Shown here: piece after piece, positions 8,113-15,995 of the stretch
Layout: each line of letters starts with the position of its first letter
Numbering within the stretch: the stretch's first letter is position 1
DNA from: Bacillota bacterium
GTDB lineage: Bacteria > Bacillota > Clostridia > Acetivibrionales > DSM-1351
NCBI GenBank assembly: GCA_023441625.1
Contig: JAEZOA010000073.1
Coordinates: 1 to 42,537, forward strand
DNA length: 42,537 nt
Direction: 5' to 3'
Translations under genes and position numbers: made by a program
Notes under the pieces: generated by a model
The model's database searches: none
What the model was told of the DNA's origin: nothing
The model's input: the letters and a program-made list of their open reading frames with translations, nothing else

Positions 8113-9189
8113 TTATTTTTTTGCACCTATCTCAATTAGTTTTATGTAATGAGGAATGTCCTCCTTATTGGGATAAAAATAAAATGGAGCATTACAACAA
8201 CCACATCTCCAATAAGTATTCCCATAGATTGTATACTCTTGTCCAAATTTACACGTACCGTTTACATGTCTTTCGCACCCGGAGTCCCCTCCCAAAAAGA
8301 TCTGTTTTACAGAATCTGGACATTGGTCTATATATTCCAAACATCTTGTAGCGTTTCTGATGCGTAAATATAAAATAAGATGTGTTTTCCATGATTGTAT
8401 CCAATAATGATATGGGCCCTTAGATTTCATTAAGCTTTCCTTGTCATAGTAAGCATAACCGGGGCCTTCGTTCCATCCCCGTTGATTAGCAAAATAACCC
8501 CTTTTCTTTAGTTCCTCATCCAGTGCGTATATGAATTCACGTTCTTCTTCCGTATGCATTTTATCAGCGACCACATCTGCACCATGCCCATAATTCATAG
8601 TATTCATATCATCCTCAAATAATTTATAATGGCAGCAAAAAAAATCTTCTAGCCTATTAGTTTTATAGGCCTTATCTGCCATAAGCTTTAGTACTAATAT
8701 GAAGTTTGAATTATCAGGGTATATCATTGTAATATCTTGGTTTGTTACTTTATAGTTTTTTAAGCCTTCGAAAAAGAATCCATAGTCGCCCAGTCTTTCA
8801 AAAATAATATGGGTATTTTTAACCTTATTGATCGCTTTGAAGTTATTTATATTTACAATAAAATCGCCGCCGCTAAATTCTCCAGTATTTAGAATGTTAT
8901 ACAAAACTTGAAACGGACGATACGCCGCACCTCTTGAATCTCTTGCCTGTGTAGAAAAATAGTTATGCTCTTCTGGTTTATATAGAGGCATTCCAAATAT
9001 ATCTGGAGACTTAGCAATGTCTCCGTACATGTTAACATACATATTCCATATTTCTTTAAATGTAAAGTCAAAATCAGCTCTTGATATACAACCTAAAAAA
9101 CAACTATGAACATCAAAACTATCAGGTAATCTCACTACCTCATCTTGTCGAATTTTTGCCCATTCGTGGATCCAATAGATATCCTCCAT
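8113..9189 (-). CDS. Conserved-looking protein of unknown family with Cys-rich C terminus
   Basis: An intact 358-residue soluble protein with a perfect AAGGAGG RBS and its own terminator. I do not recognise the family. The N terminus is rich in aromatic and acidic residues (YWIHEWAKIRQDEVV). The C terminus carries a cysteine-rich segment: a Cys in SGCERHVNGTC, a second Cys six residues later, then WRCGCCNAPF, a possible zinc- or cluster-binding knuckle. There are no membrane helices or signal peptide. It sits between a broken CysD-like gene and a broken radical-SAM-like gene, so a former functional link to sulfur or radical chemistry is possible but unproven. It is the only uninterrupted gene in this decaying patch, which hints that it is still under selection. 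Confidence 0.7.
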   Translation of the reverse strand: MEDIYWIHEWAKIRQDEVVRLPDSFDVHSCFLGCISRADFDFTFKEIWNMYVNMYGDIAKSPDIFGMPLYKPEEHNYFSTQARDSRGAAYRPFQVLYNILNTGEFSGGDFIVNINNFKAINKVKNTHIIFERLGDYGFFFEGLKNYKVTNQDITMIYPDNSNFILVLKLMADKAYKTNRLEDFFCCHYKLFEDDMNTMNYGHGADVVADKMHTEEEREFIYALDEELKKRGYFANQRGWNEGPGYAYYDKESLMKSKGPYHYWIQSWKTHLILYLRIRNATRCLEYIDQCPDSVKQIFLGGDSGCERHVNGTCKFGQEYTIYGNTYWRCGCCNAPFYFYPNKEDIPHYIKLIEIGAKK

Positions 9190-9299
9190 TGTCTACCTCC
9201 TTATATTAACTCACATTTACTTATATTCTATCTCATAGTTTCATCTCAACATATTATTATACTATGAAATTACAATAAAGCAACCAGATATTCCCTGCT

Positions 9300-10140
9300 T
9301 TACAAAGTAGTTTCTGTTGCTGTTTTTCCATGGAGATTATTTAACTGGTGCAAAAATTCGTTATGCTTGGTCTGCCAATCTTCCCAGATGACCTTTGAAA
9401 CTTCCTTCGTATCATAGAACACATCAATTGATTGTCTCTCTGTTAATCCTGGAGTACAGAGTAATATATTGCGGGTAATGTGAAAGTTCTCTTCATGGCA
9501 ATATGCAATTGCTGAAACGATTTGTTCATTTGATATATCCTTATTAAGCCAGTTTTTCCTTATCCATCATTACCGCATTCAACCCCAATTCTTATCCATA
9601 TCCCTGAACTCCCAACATATTTTTTTAGAGTTTTTAGTCTTTGTGGTGTTATGCTAGCAGCAGATGTTTCAAATTCATACCTGAGTGTTCTTTTTTGGAA
9701 AACTCCGTTTTCTCCAAATAACTCATTTAAACAATCATCGGTTATCTCATCTTGACTGAGAAAGTTATGACTGAAAACATATTCATGTAGCGTACGCTTC
9801 TTAACAATACCCCGTGTATTTTCAAAACTTTTTCTAATAACACTTGAGTATAGTGCTTTATTTTTGCTTTAATACTGCCATCATTGCCGCAATATAATGC
9901 GGTGTATTATGTAAATTGCACAGGCTACATCCTGACAATTTACCTCCGCGAATATGATATGAACATCCACAAGTAATAATATTACATAAATTCCCAATAT
10001 CTGTCTGATAGTTTGACATACGTACATCTTTCAAACTGTCATAAATTTCTTTATCACTCATTTGTAATGCTTTATTATAATAACTCTTATAAATTTCCGA
10101 GTCATTCTTCCATAGATACTACAACATCATTAATAAACAT
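9300..10140 (-). pseudogene. Radical-SAM-like enzyme, multiply frameshifted
   Basis: Three or four minus-strand frames join into one protein. It opens at ATG 10140 after AAGGGTGAG with MFINDVVVSMEE. It shifts to DSEIYKSYYNKALQ and CGCSYHIRGGKLSGCSLCN (an unusual Cys cluster), then to RTLHEYVFSHNF and RYEFETSAASITPQRLKTL with IRIGVECGND. Last come WIRKNWLNKDISNEQIVSAI and HITRNILLCTPGLTERQS, to the stop at 9300. The cluster and the FE(T/S)xxxxITxxRLKxL...GVExxN pattern resemble radical SAM proteins with widely spaced cluster cysteines, such as the TIGR01210/RaSEA-like group. Frame changes lie near 10100, 9850 and 9570. It is not functional as it stands. Family assignment is by pattern memory and moderate. 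Confidence 0.65.
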
Positions 10141-10197
10141 GATTCTCACCCTTAAGTTTTGTTTTGCCATATTTATTTAAGTATATGTTTCTATTAC

Positions 10198-10539
10198 TTA
10201 TGCATGTTGAAAGACTACTGCCTGTCCCATATTCCCTCCTGCAGAAATAGCACATAAACCAAATTCTACTTTTCTTCTGAGCATTTCATAAATTAAAGAA
10301 ATGCTCATTCTTAGTCCGGTGCAACCAATAGGATATCCCAAAGCTATACCACCACCATTTACATTAATCTTCTGGGGATCAATATCCAGTAATTGGTTAC
10401 ATAATATATTCTGTACTGCGAAAGATTCATTCAATTCATATGATCCTATACTATCTTTGTAAAATCCGCATTTCTTTAAAGGCTTTAAAATTGTCATAAG
10501 AATTTGTGTCTGGCATATACTCCGCAGCAGAATTCTCAT
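10198..10539 (-). pseudogene. Thiolase (acetyl-CoA acetyltransferase) C-terminal fragment
   Basis: From about residue 15 on, the frame reads like the last quarter of a thiolase: LKPLKKCGFYKDSIGSYELNESFAVQ, then NVNGGGIALGYPIGCTG and the final CAISAGGNMGQAVVF. The usual catalytic His of GHPIG is replaced by Tyr (GYPIG) and the usual CxGGGMG Cys by Ser (SAGGNMG), so two catalytic positions are lost. The upstream three quarters are absent; the fragment is cut next to the IS91-like remnant that begins at 10550. It has no proper start or RBS. It is a clear relic. Confidence 0.8.
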
Positions 10540-10549
10540 GGCTTAATGA

Positions 10550-10638
10550 GGTGTGTGGTTTCTCCCACTGTTTGTAGCTTCTGCAACCGTGGAGTCCTTT
10601 ATGGGCGGCCCGTGCTCATATTTCCAAAGCTTTAGGTG
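10550..10638 (-). mobile_element. IS91-like transposase C-terminal remnant (copy B)
   Basis: Bases 10550-10583 match 1-34 with two differences. Bases 10584-10638 match 126-180 with a few differences. The 91 bases between them in copy A are missing, so copy B is an internally deleted relative. It encodes the HLKLWKYEHG end of the transposase on the minus strand. Similarity stops sharply at 10638. Confidence 0.85.
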
Positions 10639-10699
10639 AGGCAGCAAATACTCTTTTATTTTCCTTATAATCAAGGTATGCACGGTCAAATAGGTAGGT
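10639..10699 (-). mobile_element. Possible IS4-type transposase scrap
   Basis: One minus-strand frame reads TYLFDRAYLDYKENKRVF, resembling the second catalytic-Asp region (FDRGYxDYxxF) of IS4-family transposases. It directly abuts the IS91-like copy B. It is only about 20 residues long, so the assignment is weak. Confidence 0.3.
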
Positions 10700-10913
10700 T
10701 TTCCGCGTTATCAGCGGCGTTAAATATTTCTATAAATTTATTTCTAAAAGCTTTGGCATTAGATGCTTCCTCGGGACTTAGCATCTTGACAACCTCAAAG
10801 TCGAACTGTGCGCATGCTTGCCCGGTTTTGCTGGTTGCCTTATCGGGCGTGATTTTTGTCACTACGCCATACAATGGAATTAGGCGGCCGATTAATCTTG
10901 TCATGTACCTCAT
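10686..10913 (-). CDS. Small hypothetical protein
   Basis: A 75-residue ORF starting at ATG 10913, preceded by AAGAGAAG. It reads LYGVVTKITPDKATSKTG, then FDFEVVKMLSPEEASNAKAF. The composition looks protein-like and its GC content is above that of its neighbours, but I do not recognise a family. It is divergent from the TetR gene, and its 3' end runs into the IS scrap, so it may be a truncated foreign gene. Coding status uncertain. Confidence 0.35.
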   Translation of the reverse strand: MRYMTRLIGRLIPLYGVVTKITPDKATSKTGQACAQFDFEVVKMLSPEEASNAKAFRNKFIEIFNAADNAENLPI

Positions 10914-10939
10914 ATTACTTCTCTTATTGCAAAAAAAAC

Positions 10940-10983
10940 TTGTCAATTATTATATATGGAGTTATAATGAACAGTGTTCATTA
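10940..10983 (+). promoter_or_regulatory. Promoter and TetR-type operator
   Basis: TTGTCA (10940-10945) and TATAAT (10963-10968) have 17-base spacing. Overlapping the -10 box and the start site is TAATGAACAGTGTTCATTA (10965-10983), a 19-bp palindrome with one central base, a typical TetR-family operator. It should couple the TetR gene and the MFS gene to autorepression. Confidence 0.85.
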
Positions 10984-11004
10984 ATTGAGGAGCCAAAAAA
11001 TACC

Positions 11005-11568
11005 ATGCCAAAAACTTTAAACAACGTTAAAGAAGATATCTTATTAGTTACTCGAGAATTACTTAAGGATACAGGCTATTCCGATTTAAACATTAGAAAA
11101 ATTGCTGCTCGTTGTGGTGTTGCAACAGGTACAGTATATAATTATTATACTTCAAAAAATGAGATTATTGTTGAAATACTTCTCAATGAGTGGAACCTCA
11201 TGTTACGTAGGATTGATCAGAATGTGAAAGCTTTTCCTAATTTAATTGATAAGCTTGAGATTATGTTTAATGAATTAAATTACTTTATGACCAACGTTCA
11301 CGGTTCTTGGTTTGAAACATATCCTATCAGTAATGATTCGAATATGGATATACTCAAAATAAAGGAGCAAAAAAAACTTCTTAGAAATCAGCTATCTGAT
11401 AAAATATGTGTGTTTATTACAACAGATAAGATTGAAAACCAAGAAGCGCTAAGTATCTGTGATATTATAGCAAGTATCTTGATTACTTATTCAAATGAGA
11501 ATATAGAATTTAGTAGACTAAAGCTATCACTAATAGCTCTTGTTAATGAATTAGAAAGATTAACTTAA
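11005..11568 (+). CDS. TetR/AcrR-family transcriptional regulator
   Basis: A 187-residue regulator. The N-terminal TetR DNA-binding domain includes LNIRKIAARCGVATGTVYNY (residues 30-49), followed by YTSKNEIIVEIL. The C-terminal helical domain is divergent, as is usual for the ligand-binding part. I chose ATG 11005 (MPKTLNN), with GAGGAG at 10987-10992; the longer upstream frame has no TetR-like sequence. A 19-bp palindrome overlaps its promoter, so it probably represses itself and the exporter gene that follows 29 bases later. Release by a toxic compound exported by that pump is the usual model and is inferred here. Confidence 0.92.
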   Translation: MPKTLNNVKEDILLVTRELLKDTGYSDLNIRKIAARCGVATGTVYNYYTSKNEIIVEILLNEWNLMLRRIDQNVKAFPNLIDKLEIMFNELNYFMTNVHGSWFETYPISNDSNMDILKIKEQKKLLRNQLSDKICVFITTDKIENQEALSICDIIASILITYSNENIEFSRLKLSLIALVNELERLT

Positions 11569-11597
11569 TTTAAAGGACAACAAAAAGGAGACAGATT

Positions 11598-13616
11598 ATG
11601 GGGCAAGAACTTAGCAAAAAAAAAGTCAAATCAGGTTTAGGTATGATAATGTTCCTGTATATGCTTGGAATTTTTATGGGTGCTATAGATACTGGTATAG
11701 TTACACCAGCTAGAACTGTTATTCAGTCGGGACTTGGAGTAGATGACAAGCTTGGTATATGGATGATTACAATTTTCACCTTGGCTTATGCAGCTTCCAT
11801 ACCAATAGCTGGTAAAATTGCAGATAGGATTGGAAGAAAGCACGTTTACATCGTTTGTATTACTTTATTTGGAATTGGCTCACTTATATGCGGCCTGTCA
11901 TCAAATTTCAGCAGCTTCACAATGCTACTTATTGGCCGTGTTATTCAGGCTATCGGTGGCGGCGGAATAATGCCAATAGCAAATGCAGAGTTTGGAACCG
12001 CCTTTCCAATAGAAAAACGTGGTATGGCTCTTGGACTTCTTGGAGGAGTTTATGGGTTAGCTAATATTATGGGTTCATCTGTCGGCAGTGCTATTCTTGA
12101 TATTTTTGGAATAGAGAACTGGCAGTTTCTGTTTTATATAAACCTCCCGATTTGTGTGGTAATAATTATTTTTGGTTTAATATTTTTACCATTAAATAAA
12201 TCCACTGAGTCTCCAAAAAAGATTGATATTTGGGGTACCTGTGTTATTGTTATAATGATTCTTTCCCTGCTTTATGGTCTAAAGAACATTAATTTCTTCA
12301 GTTTTGCAGAAACTATTAAAAGCACTTCAGTATATCCATTCCTAATTGTATTTGCAGTACTTCTGCCTATATTTATATTTATAGAAAAACGAGCAGACGA
12401 CCCGATATTGAATCTCTCTTATTTCACAACTCCAAAAATACTAATTACATTAATTGTAGGCTTCTTTGTGGGTATATGTATGATGGGAATGATATTTGTC
12501 CCTCAGTTTTCTGAAAACGCATTAAAGATGGCAACAGGTAAAGGTGGATATTTTGTTACAATACTTGGAGTATTTACTGCAATAGGAGCTCCAATGAGTG
12601 GCAAGCTTGTTGACAAATATGGTGCGAAAAAAATTCTGCTGGGTGGTTTTTTTGTTTCATTACTAGGCTCAGTATTCCTTGCTTTTGTAGCAGTTCAGGC
12701 AAGTAATTTGCTGACAGTTATTGTTAGCCTTGCATTGATTGGAACTGGTTTGGGCTTTGTAATGGGCTCACCACTAAATTACATGATGCTGGGTAATACT
12801 AAAAAGGAACAGGCGAACTCTGCTCTTGCAACGCTTTCCCTTGTTAGATCAATCGGAACTGTTATTGCCCCATCTATAATGATAGGTTTCCTCGCTCAGG
12901 CAGGTATCGCTGCTCAGGATAACCTAATGAATATGCTTCCTCAGCCAACCATTCCGGAAATTTCGCAAGCAGCTGAGATAAATAAAGCAATTACTGAACT
13001 CAAAAGTGATCCTAGAATGGCGTCAATGCTAGAAGGTGTTGATATTCCAGACCTAAGCAAGATAGGTGAAATGAAAATTGATATGAAAAACGGTAATTCT
13101 TTGCCCGCGGAAATGGTGAGTTCCCTACAATCAGCTGATGTGACAAATATTGTTGATAAGTCAAAAGATATCGCCAACTATATGATGGAGCAAAACCTCC
13201 CTTCTGCTATGAAAGAAGCACAAGCTGGCATTGAGAAGGGTATAGAAGGCATGACCTCAGGTATCACGGGTATAGATATTGGAATTTCTCAAATGAGTAG
13301 TAGCAATGCCAAGGGTATGGACCAAGCAACTAAAACAGCTGCTATTACTGCAATGAAACAACAGAAAATTCTACTCTCTCAAACAGTTGATAAAATGAAA
13401 GATATGAAGGATAATGCAATACCAGCTGCTTTTGAGCAATCTCAAACTGATTATCTCAAAGCAATTGATAATATGAACCTACAAATAGAGGACTCCTTCC
13501 AATCCACACTAGGTACTGGCTTTAAGCAAATGTATATTACTGTAGCAGTATTTTGTATTCTTTCAATTTTGTTTTTGGCATTTTATAGAGACCCAAAAAG
13601 GAAAATACTCAGCTAA
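11598..13616 (+). CDS. MFS multidrug exporter, DHA2 (EmrB/QacA) type with a long insert
   Basis: A 672-residue membrane transporter. The N-terminal part has MFS motif A as GKIADRIGRK (residues 72-81) and a Gly-rich helix RVIQAIGGGGIMPIANAEFG typical of the 14-TM drug:proton antiporters. TM segments run to about residue 433. Then a polar stretch of about 200 residues (435-640), rich in Met, Ser, Ala, Lys and Asp with heptad-like MKDMKDN and AQAGIEKGIEGM segments, precedes a final TM helix (about 645-663). Usual family members are about 470-520 residues, so this loop is an unusual addition; it would face the outside. The RBS AAGGAG is seven bases before the ATG. It is cotranscribed with the TetR gene and ends at a terminator. 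Confidence 0.92.
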   Translation: MGQELSKKKVKSGLGMIMFLYMLGIFMGAIDTGIVTPARTVIQSGLGVDDKLGIWMITIFTLAYAASIPIAGKIADRIGRKHVYIVCITLFGIGSLICGLSSNFSSFTMLLIGRVIQAIGGGGIMPIANAEFGTAFPIEKRGMALGLLGGVYGLANIMGSSVGSAILDIFGIENWQFLFYINLPICVVIIIFGLIFLPLNKSTESPKKIDIWGTCVIVIMILSLLYGLKNINFFSFAETIKSTSVYPFLIVFAVLLPIFIFIEKRADDPILNLSYFTTPKILITLIVGFFVGICMMGMIFVPQFSENALKMATGKGGYFVTILGVFTAIGAPMSGKLVDKYGAKKILLGGFFVSLLGSVFLAFVAVQASNLLTVIVSLALIGTGLGFVMGSPLNYMMLGNTKKEQANSALATLSLVRSIGTVIAPSIMIGFLAQAGIAAQDNLMNMLPQPTIPEISQAAEINKAITELKSDPRMASMLEGVDIPDLSKIGEMKIDMKNGNSLPAEMVSSLQSADVTNIVDKSKDIANYMMEQNLPSAMKEAQAGIEKGIEGMTSGITGIDIGISQMSSSNAKGMDQATKTAAITAMKQQKILLSQTVDKMKDMKDNAIPAAFEQSQTDYLKAIDNMNLQIEDSFQSTLGTGFKQMYITVAVFCILSILFLAFYRDPKRKILS

Positions 13617-13646
13617 ATTAATAATAAAACTTTAGGTTAAACATAT

Positions 13647-13691
13647 GGGCTTCGCATTAGTTTATACAAAACTGTGTGAGGCTCTTTTTTT
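13647..13691 (+). terminator. Terminator of the TetR-MFS operon
   Basis: GGGCTTCGCA (13647-13656) pairs with TGTGAGGCTC (13675-13684) over ten positions, three of them G-U, and is followed by seven T residues (13685-13691). Confidence 0.65.
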
Positions 13692-13719
13692 GCCAATTAT
13701 TAGCACCTCCGCAATTCGG

Positions 13720-13749
13720 TTGACATAACTTAGTACCATGACTTAAGAT
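13720..13749 (+). promoter_or_regulatory. Candidate promoter of the GH10-like/SLH gene
   Basis: TTGACA (13720-13725) and TAAGAT (13744-13749) have 18-base spacing, about 50 bases before the start codon. The -35 box is perfect and the -10 box imperfect. Confidence 0.5.
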
Positions 13750-13799
13750 ATAAGCATATGGCTTAAAGGGTTAGGCCTATTTATTTTGGGGGTTATTTG

Positions 13800-15995
13800 A
13801 TGTTTAAAAATAGCATTTTATGCAAATTTATTACTGCAGTTCTGGTTTTTGCAGTTATTTCTTTTTCAGTTCCTTTAAATGCATTTGCCGCAGCTTGGGA
13901 CCCATATATGCAGTATATACCCAGCAATACACCTGTTACCAAAAGTCAGCTTCGCGCTACATGGATTAGTACAGTTGTAAATCTCGACTGGCCTACTGCA
14001 AAAACAAAAGCAATTGTTAATGATGCACAGCGAATCCAGAAGACCAAGGAAGAACTAATTAGTCTTTTAGATAAGGCAGTGGCTACCAACATGAACGCTG
14101 TATTTTTGCAGGTTCGAGGAGCAAGTGATTCCTTTTACAAATCAGAACTTGTACCCTGGTCGAGCTATCTAACAGGTACCTTTGGTAAAGACCCAGGGTT
14201 TGATCCTCTTGAGTTTGCAATTGAAGAAGCCCACAAGAGAAACCTAGAACTACATGCTTGGTTTAATCCATATCGTGTTTCAATGAATACAAGCGATAGT
14301 ACCATTGCATCTCTCAATGTTCCAAAAAGTGTTTATAAAGAGCATCCTGAATGGATAAAAACTGCAAATAGCAGATTTGTTATTGACCCCGGAATTCCTG
14401 AAGCAAGACAGTGGGTGGAAGCTTGTGTCATGGAGGTTGTTAACAATTATGACATTGATGGCATTCATTTTGATGACTACTTCTACTATGAAGCAATAAC
14501 AAATGAAATGGGCGATGACACTACATATCAAAAATACAATAACGGTCAATTTGCAAACAAAGCTGATTGGAGAAGGAATAACACTTATTTACTTATAAAA
14601 GAATTGTCAGCTAAAATATATTCTGCCAAAAGCTGGGTAAAATTTGGTGTAAGTCCTTCAGCTATTTGGAGGAATAAAAAAGATGTCCCATCCGGCTCAA
14701 ATACCACCTCCTCATACACAAATTATGATAAATGCTATGCTGATACAAAGAAATGGGTTGATGAAGAAATAATTGACTATATCTGCCCACAAATATATTT
14801 CACATATGCGAATACTGCTGCACCCTACGGTGAACTTGTGACCTGGTGGTCAAACGCAGTTAAAGGCAAAAATGTCCATCTTTATATTGGACAGGCTTTA
14901 TATAGAATTAATGAAGGTAGCAGTACAAATGATACGGACTTTTCTATTGATAATGGAGTCCCTGAAATGACCCGCCAGATAAAGCAAATTACAACAATGC
15001 CTAACGTCAATGGCAGTGTCATGTTTAGGGTAAACTACCTCTTCGAAAGGGCTACACAGCCATTTGTTTCTAAACTCCAGAATGATTTATGGTCTACTAA
15101 GGCATTAGTCCCTGTAATGTCATGGAAGGGCGGAAAAGCTCCGGTTATACCTAAGAGCGGTTCTATTAGTGCTGTCTCAAAGGGTACAAGCCTTACCTGG
15201 AGTGACAACGATAGTTCAACCACCTATTTTGCTATTTATCGATATTCTAATAGTGAAACAATAAATGTTAGTTCAAACGAAAGTGCACGTAAGCTTATTA
15301 CTACAGTAAGAAAAACAAGTAATGGTGCACAACAGTATATTGATACCTCAAGAAGCGACCCAAATGGTGTTGTTTATGCTGTAACAGCTTTAGACAGGCT
15401 TCACAATGAAAGTGATGCCTTAAAAATAAGCTATAAGTCAAAATATTTTAAGGATGTAGGACAAAATGTAGCATGGGCTATTGACCATATTGATAAGCTT
15501 TATGAGAACAATATTATTTCGGGTGATGGTAAGGGCAATTTCCTGCCTTCCAATAATTCCATTCGTGGAGACTTTATGCTCATGCTAATGAGAACTCTGA
15601 ACCTAGAATCAGGGTTTAATGACAATTTCTCTGATGTCCCTGAAAATTCATATTACTACAATGCCATTGGAACTGCCAAAGCACTTGGAATTACCAGCGG
15701 AACAGGTCAAGGCAGCTTCCAGCCTAAAAGCTATATTTCAAGGCAGGATATGATGGTACAGGTTTACAAGGCTTTGAAAATTGCAGGTGTTCCACTTGAA
15801 ACTGCTAATGTATCTGAATTAAATAAATACTCAGACGCTGCTCAAATAAGTGATTATGCTAAAGAAGCCATAGCAAGCTTAACAAAAAACGGGTATGTTA
15901 GCGGCTCAGAAAATAAGATCAATCCTAAAGGTTTGACAACAAGAGCTGAAATAGCAGCTGTATTGGCAAAGCTTATTTCACTTTTCACTTCTTAA
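13800..15995 (+). CDS. Secreted GH10-like (GHL10/DUF187) glycosidase with SLH domains
   Basis: A 731-residue exported surface protein. Residues 1-30 form a signal peptide (FITAVLVFAVISFSVPLNAF, cleavage near AFA-A). Residues about 45-420 are a GHL10-type TIM barrel: QLRATWISTVVNLDWP, the HAWFNPYRVS block, then YDIDGIHFDDYFYY and DYICPQIYF. A fibronectin-III-like segment (about 450-540) follows. Three SLH repeats (about 545-731) start YFKDVGQNVAWAIDHIDKLY, FSDVPENSYYYNAIGTAKAL and LNKYSDAAQISDYAKEAIAS. SLH domains bind secondary cell-wall polymers. The ATG at 13800 follows GGGGGTT; the TTG at 13797 is less likely. The stop overlaps the end of the convergent PBP gene by 11 bases. A glycan-hydrolysing role at the wall is inferred. 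Confidence 0.9.
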   Translation: MFKNSILCKFITAVLVFAVISFSVPLNAFAAAWDPYMQYIPSNTPVTKSQLRATWISTVVNLDWPTAKTKAIVNDAQRIQKTKEELISLLDKAVATNMNAVFLQVRGASDSFYKSELVPWSSYLTGTFGKDPGFDPLEFAIEEAHKRNLELHAWFNPYRVSMNTSDSTIASLNVPKSVYKEHPEWIKTANSRFVIDPGIPEARQWVEACVMEVVNNYDIDGIHFDDYFYYEAITNEMGDDTTYQKYNNGQFANKADWRRNNTYLLIKELSAKIYSAKSWVKFGVSPSAIWRNKKDVPSGSNTTSSYTNYDKCYADTKKWVDEEIIDYICPQIYFTYANTAAPYGELVTWWSNAVKGKNVHLYIGQALYRINEGSSTNDTDFSIDNGVPEMTRQIKQITTMPNVNGSVMFRVNYLFERATQPFVSKLQNDLWSTKALVPVMSWKGGKAPVIPKSGSISAVSKGTSLTWSDNDSSTTYFAIYRYSNSETINVSSNESARKLITTVRKTSNGAQQYIDTSRSDPNGVVYAVTALDRLHNESDALKISYKSKYFKDVGQNVAWAIDHIDKLYENNIISGDGKGNFLPSNNSIRGDFMLMLMRTLNLESGFNDNFSDVPENSYYYNAIGTAKALGITSGTGQGSFQPKSYISRQDMMVQVYKALKIAGVPLETANVSELNKYSDAAQISDYAKEAIASLTKNGYVSGSENKINPKGLTTRAEIAAVLAKLISLFTS

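Noticed and set aside
10636..11004. N-terminal extension of the TetR frame
   Set aside because: The extension crosses the promoter, the operator and an IS remnant; the TetR domain begins after ATG 11005.
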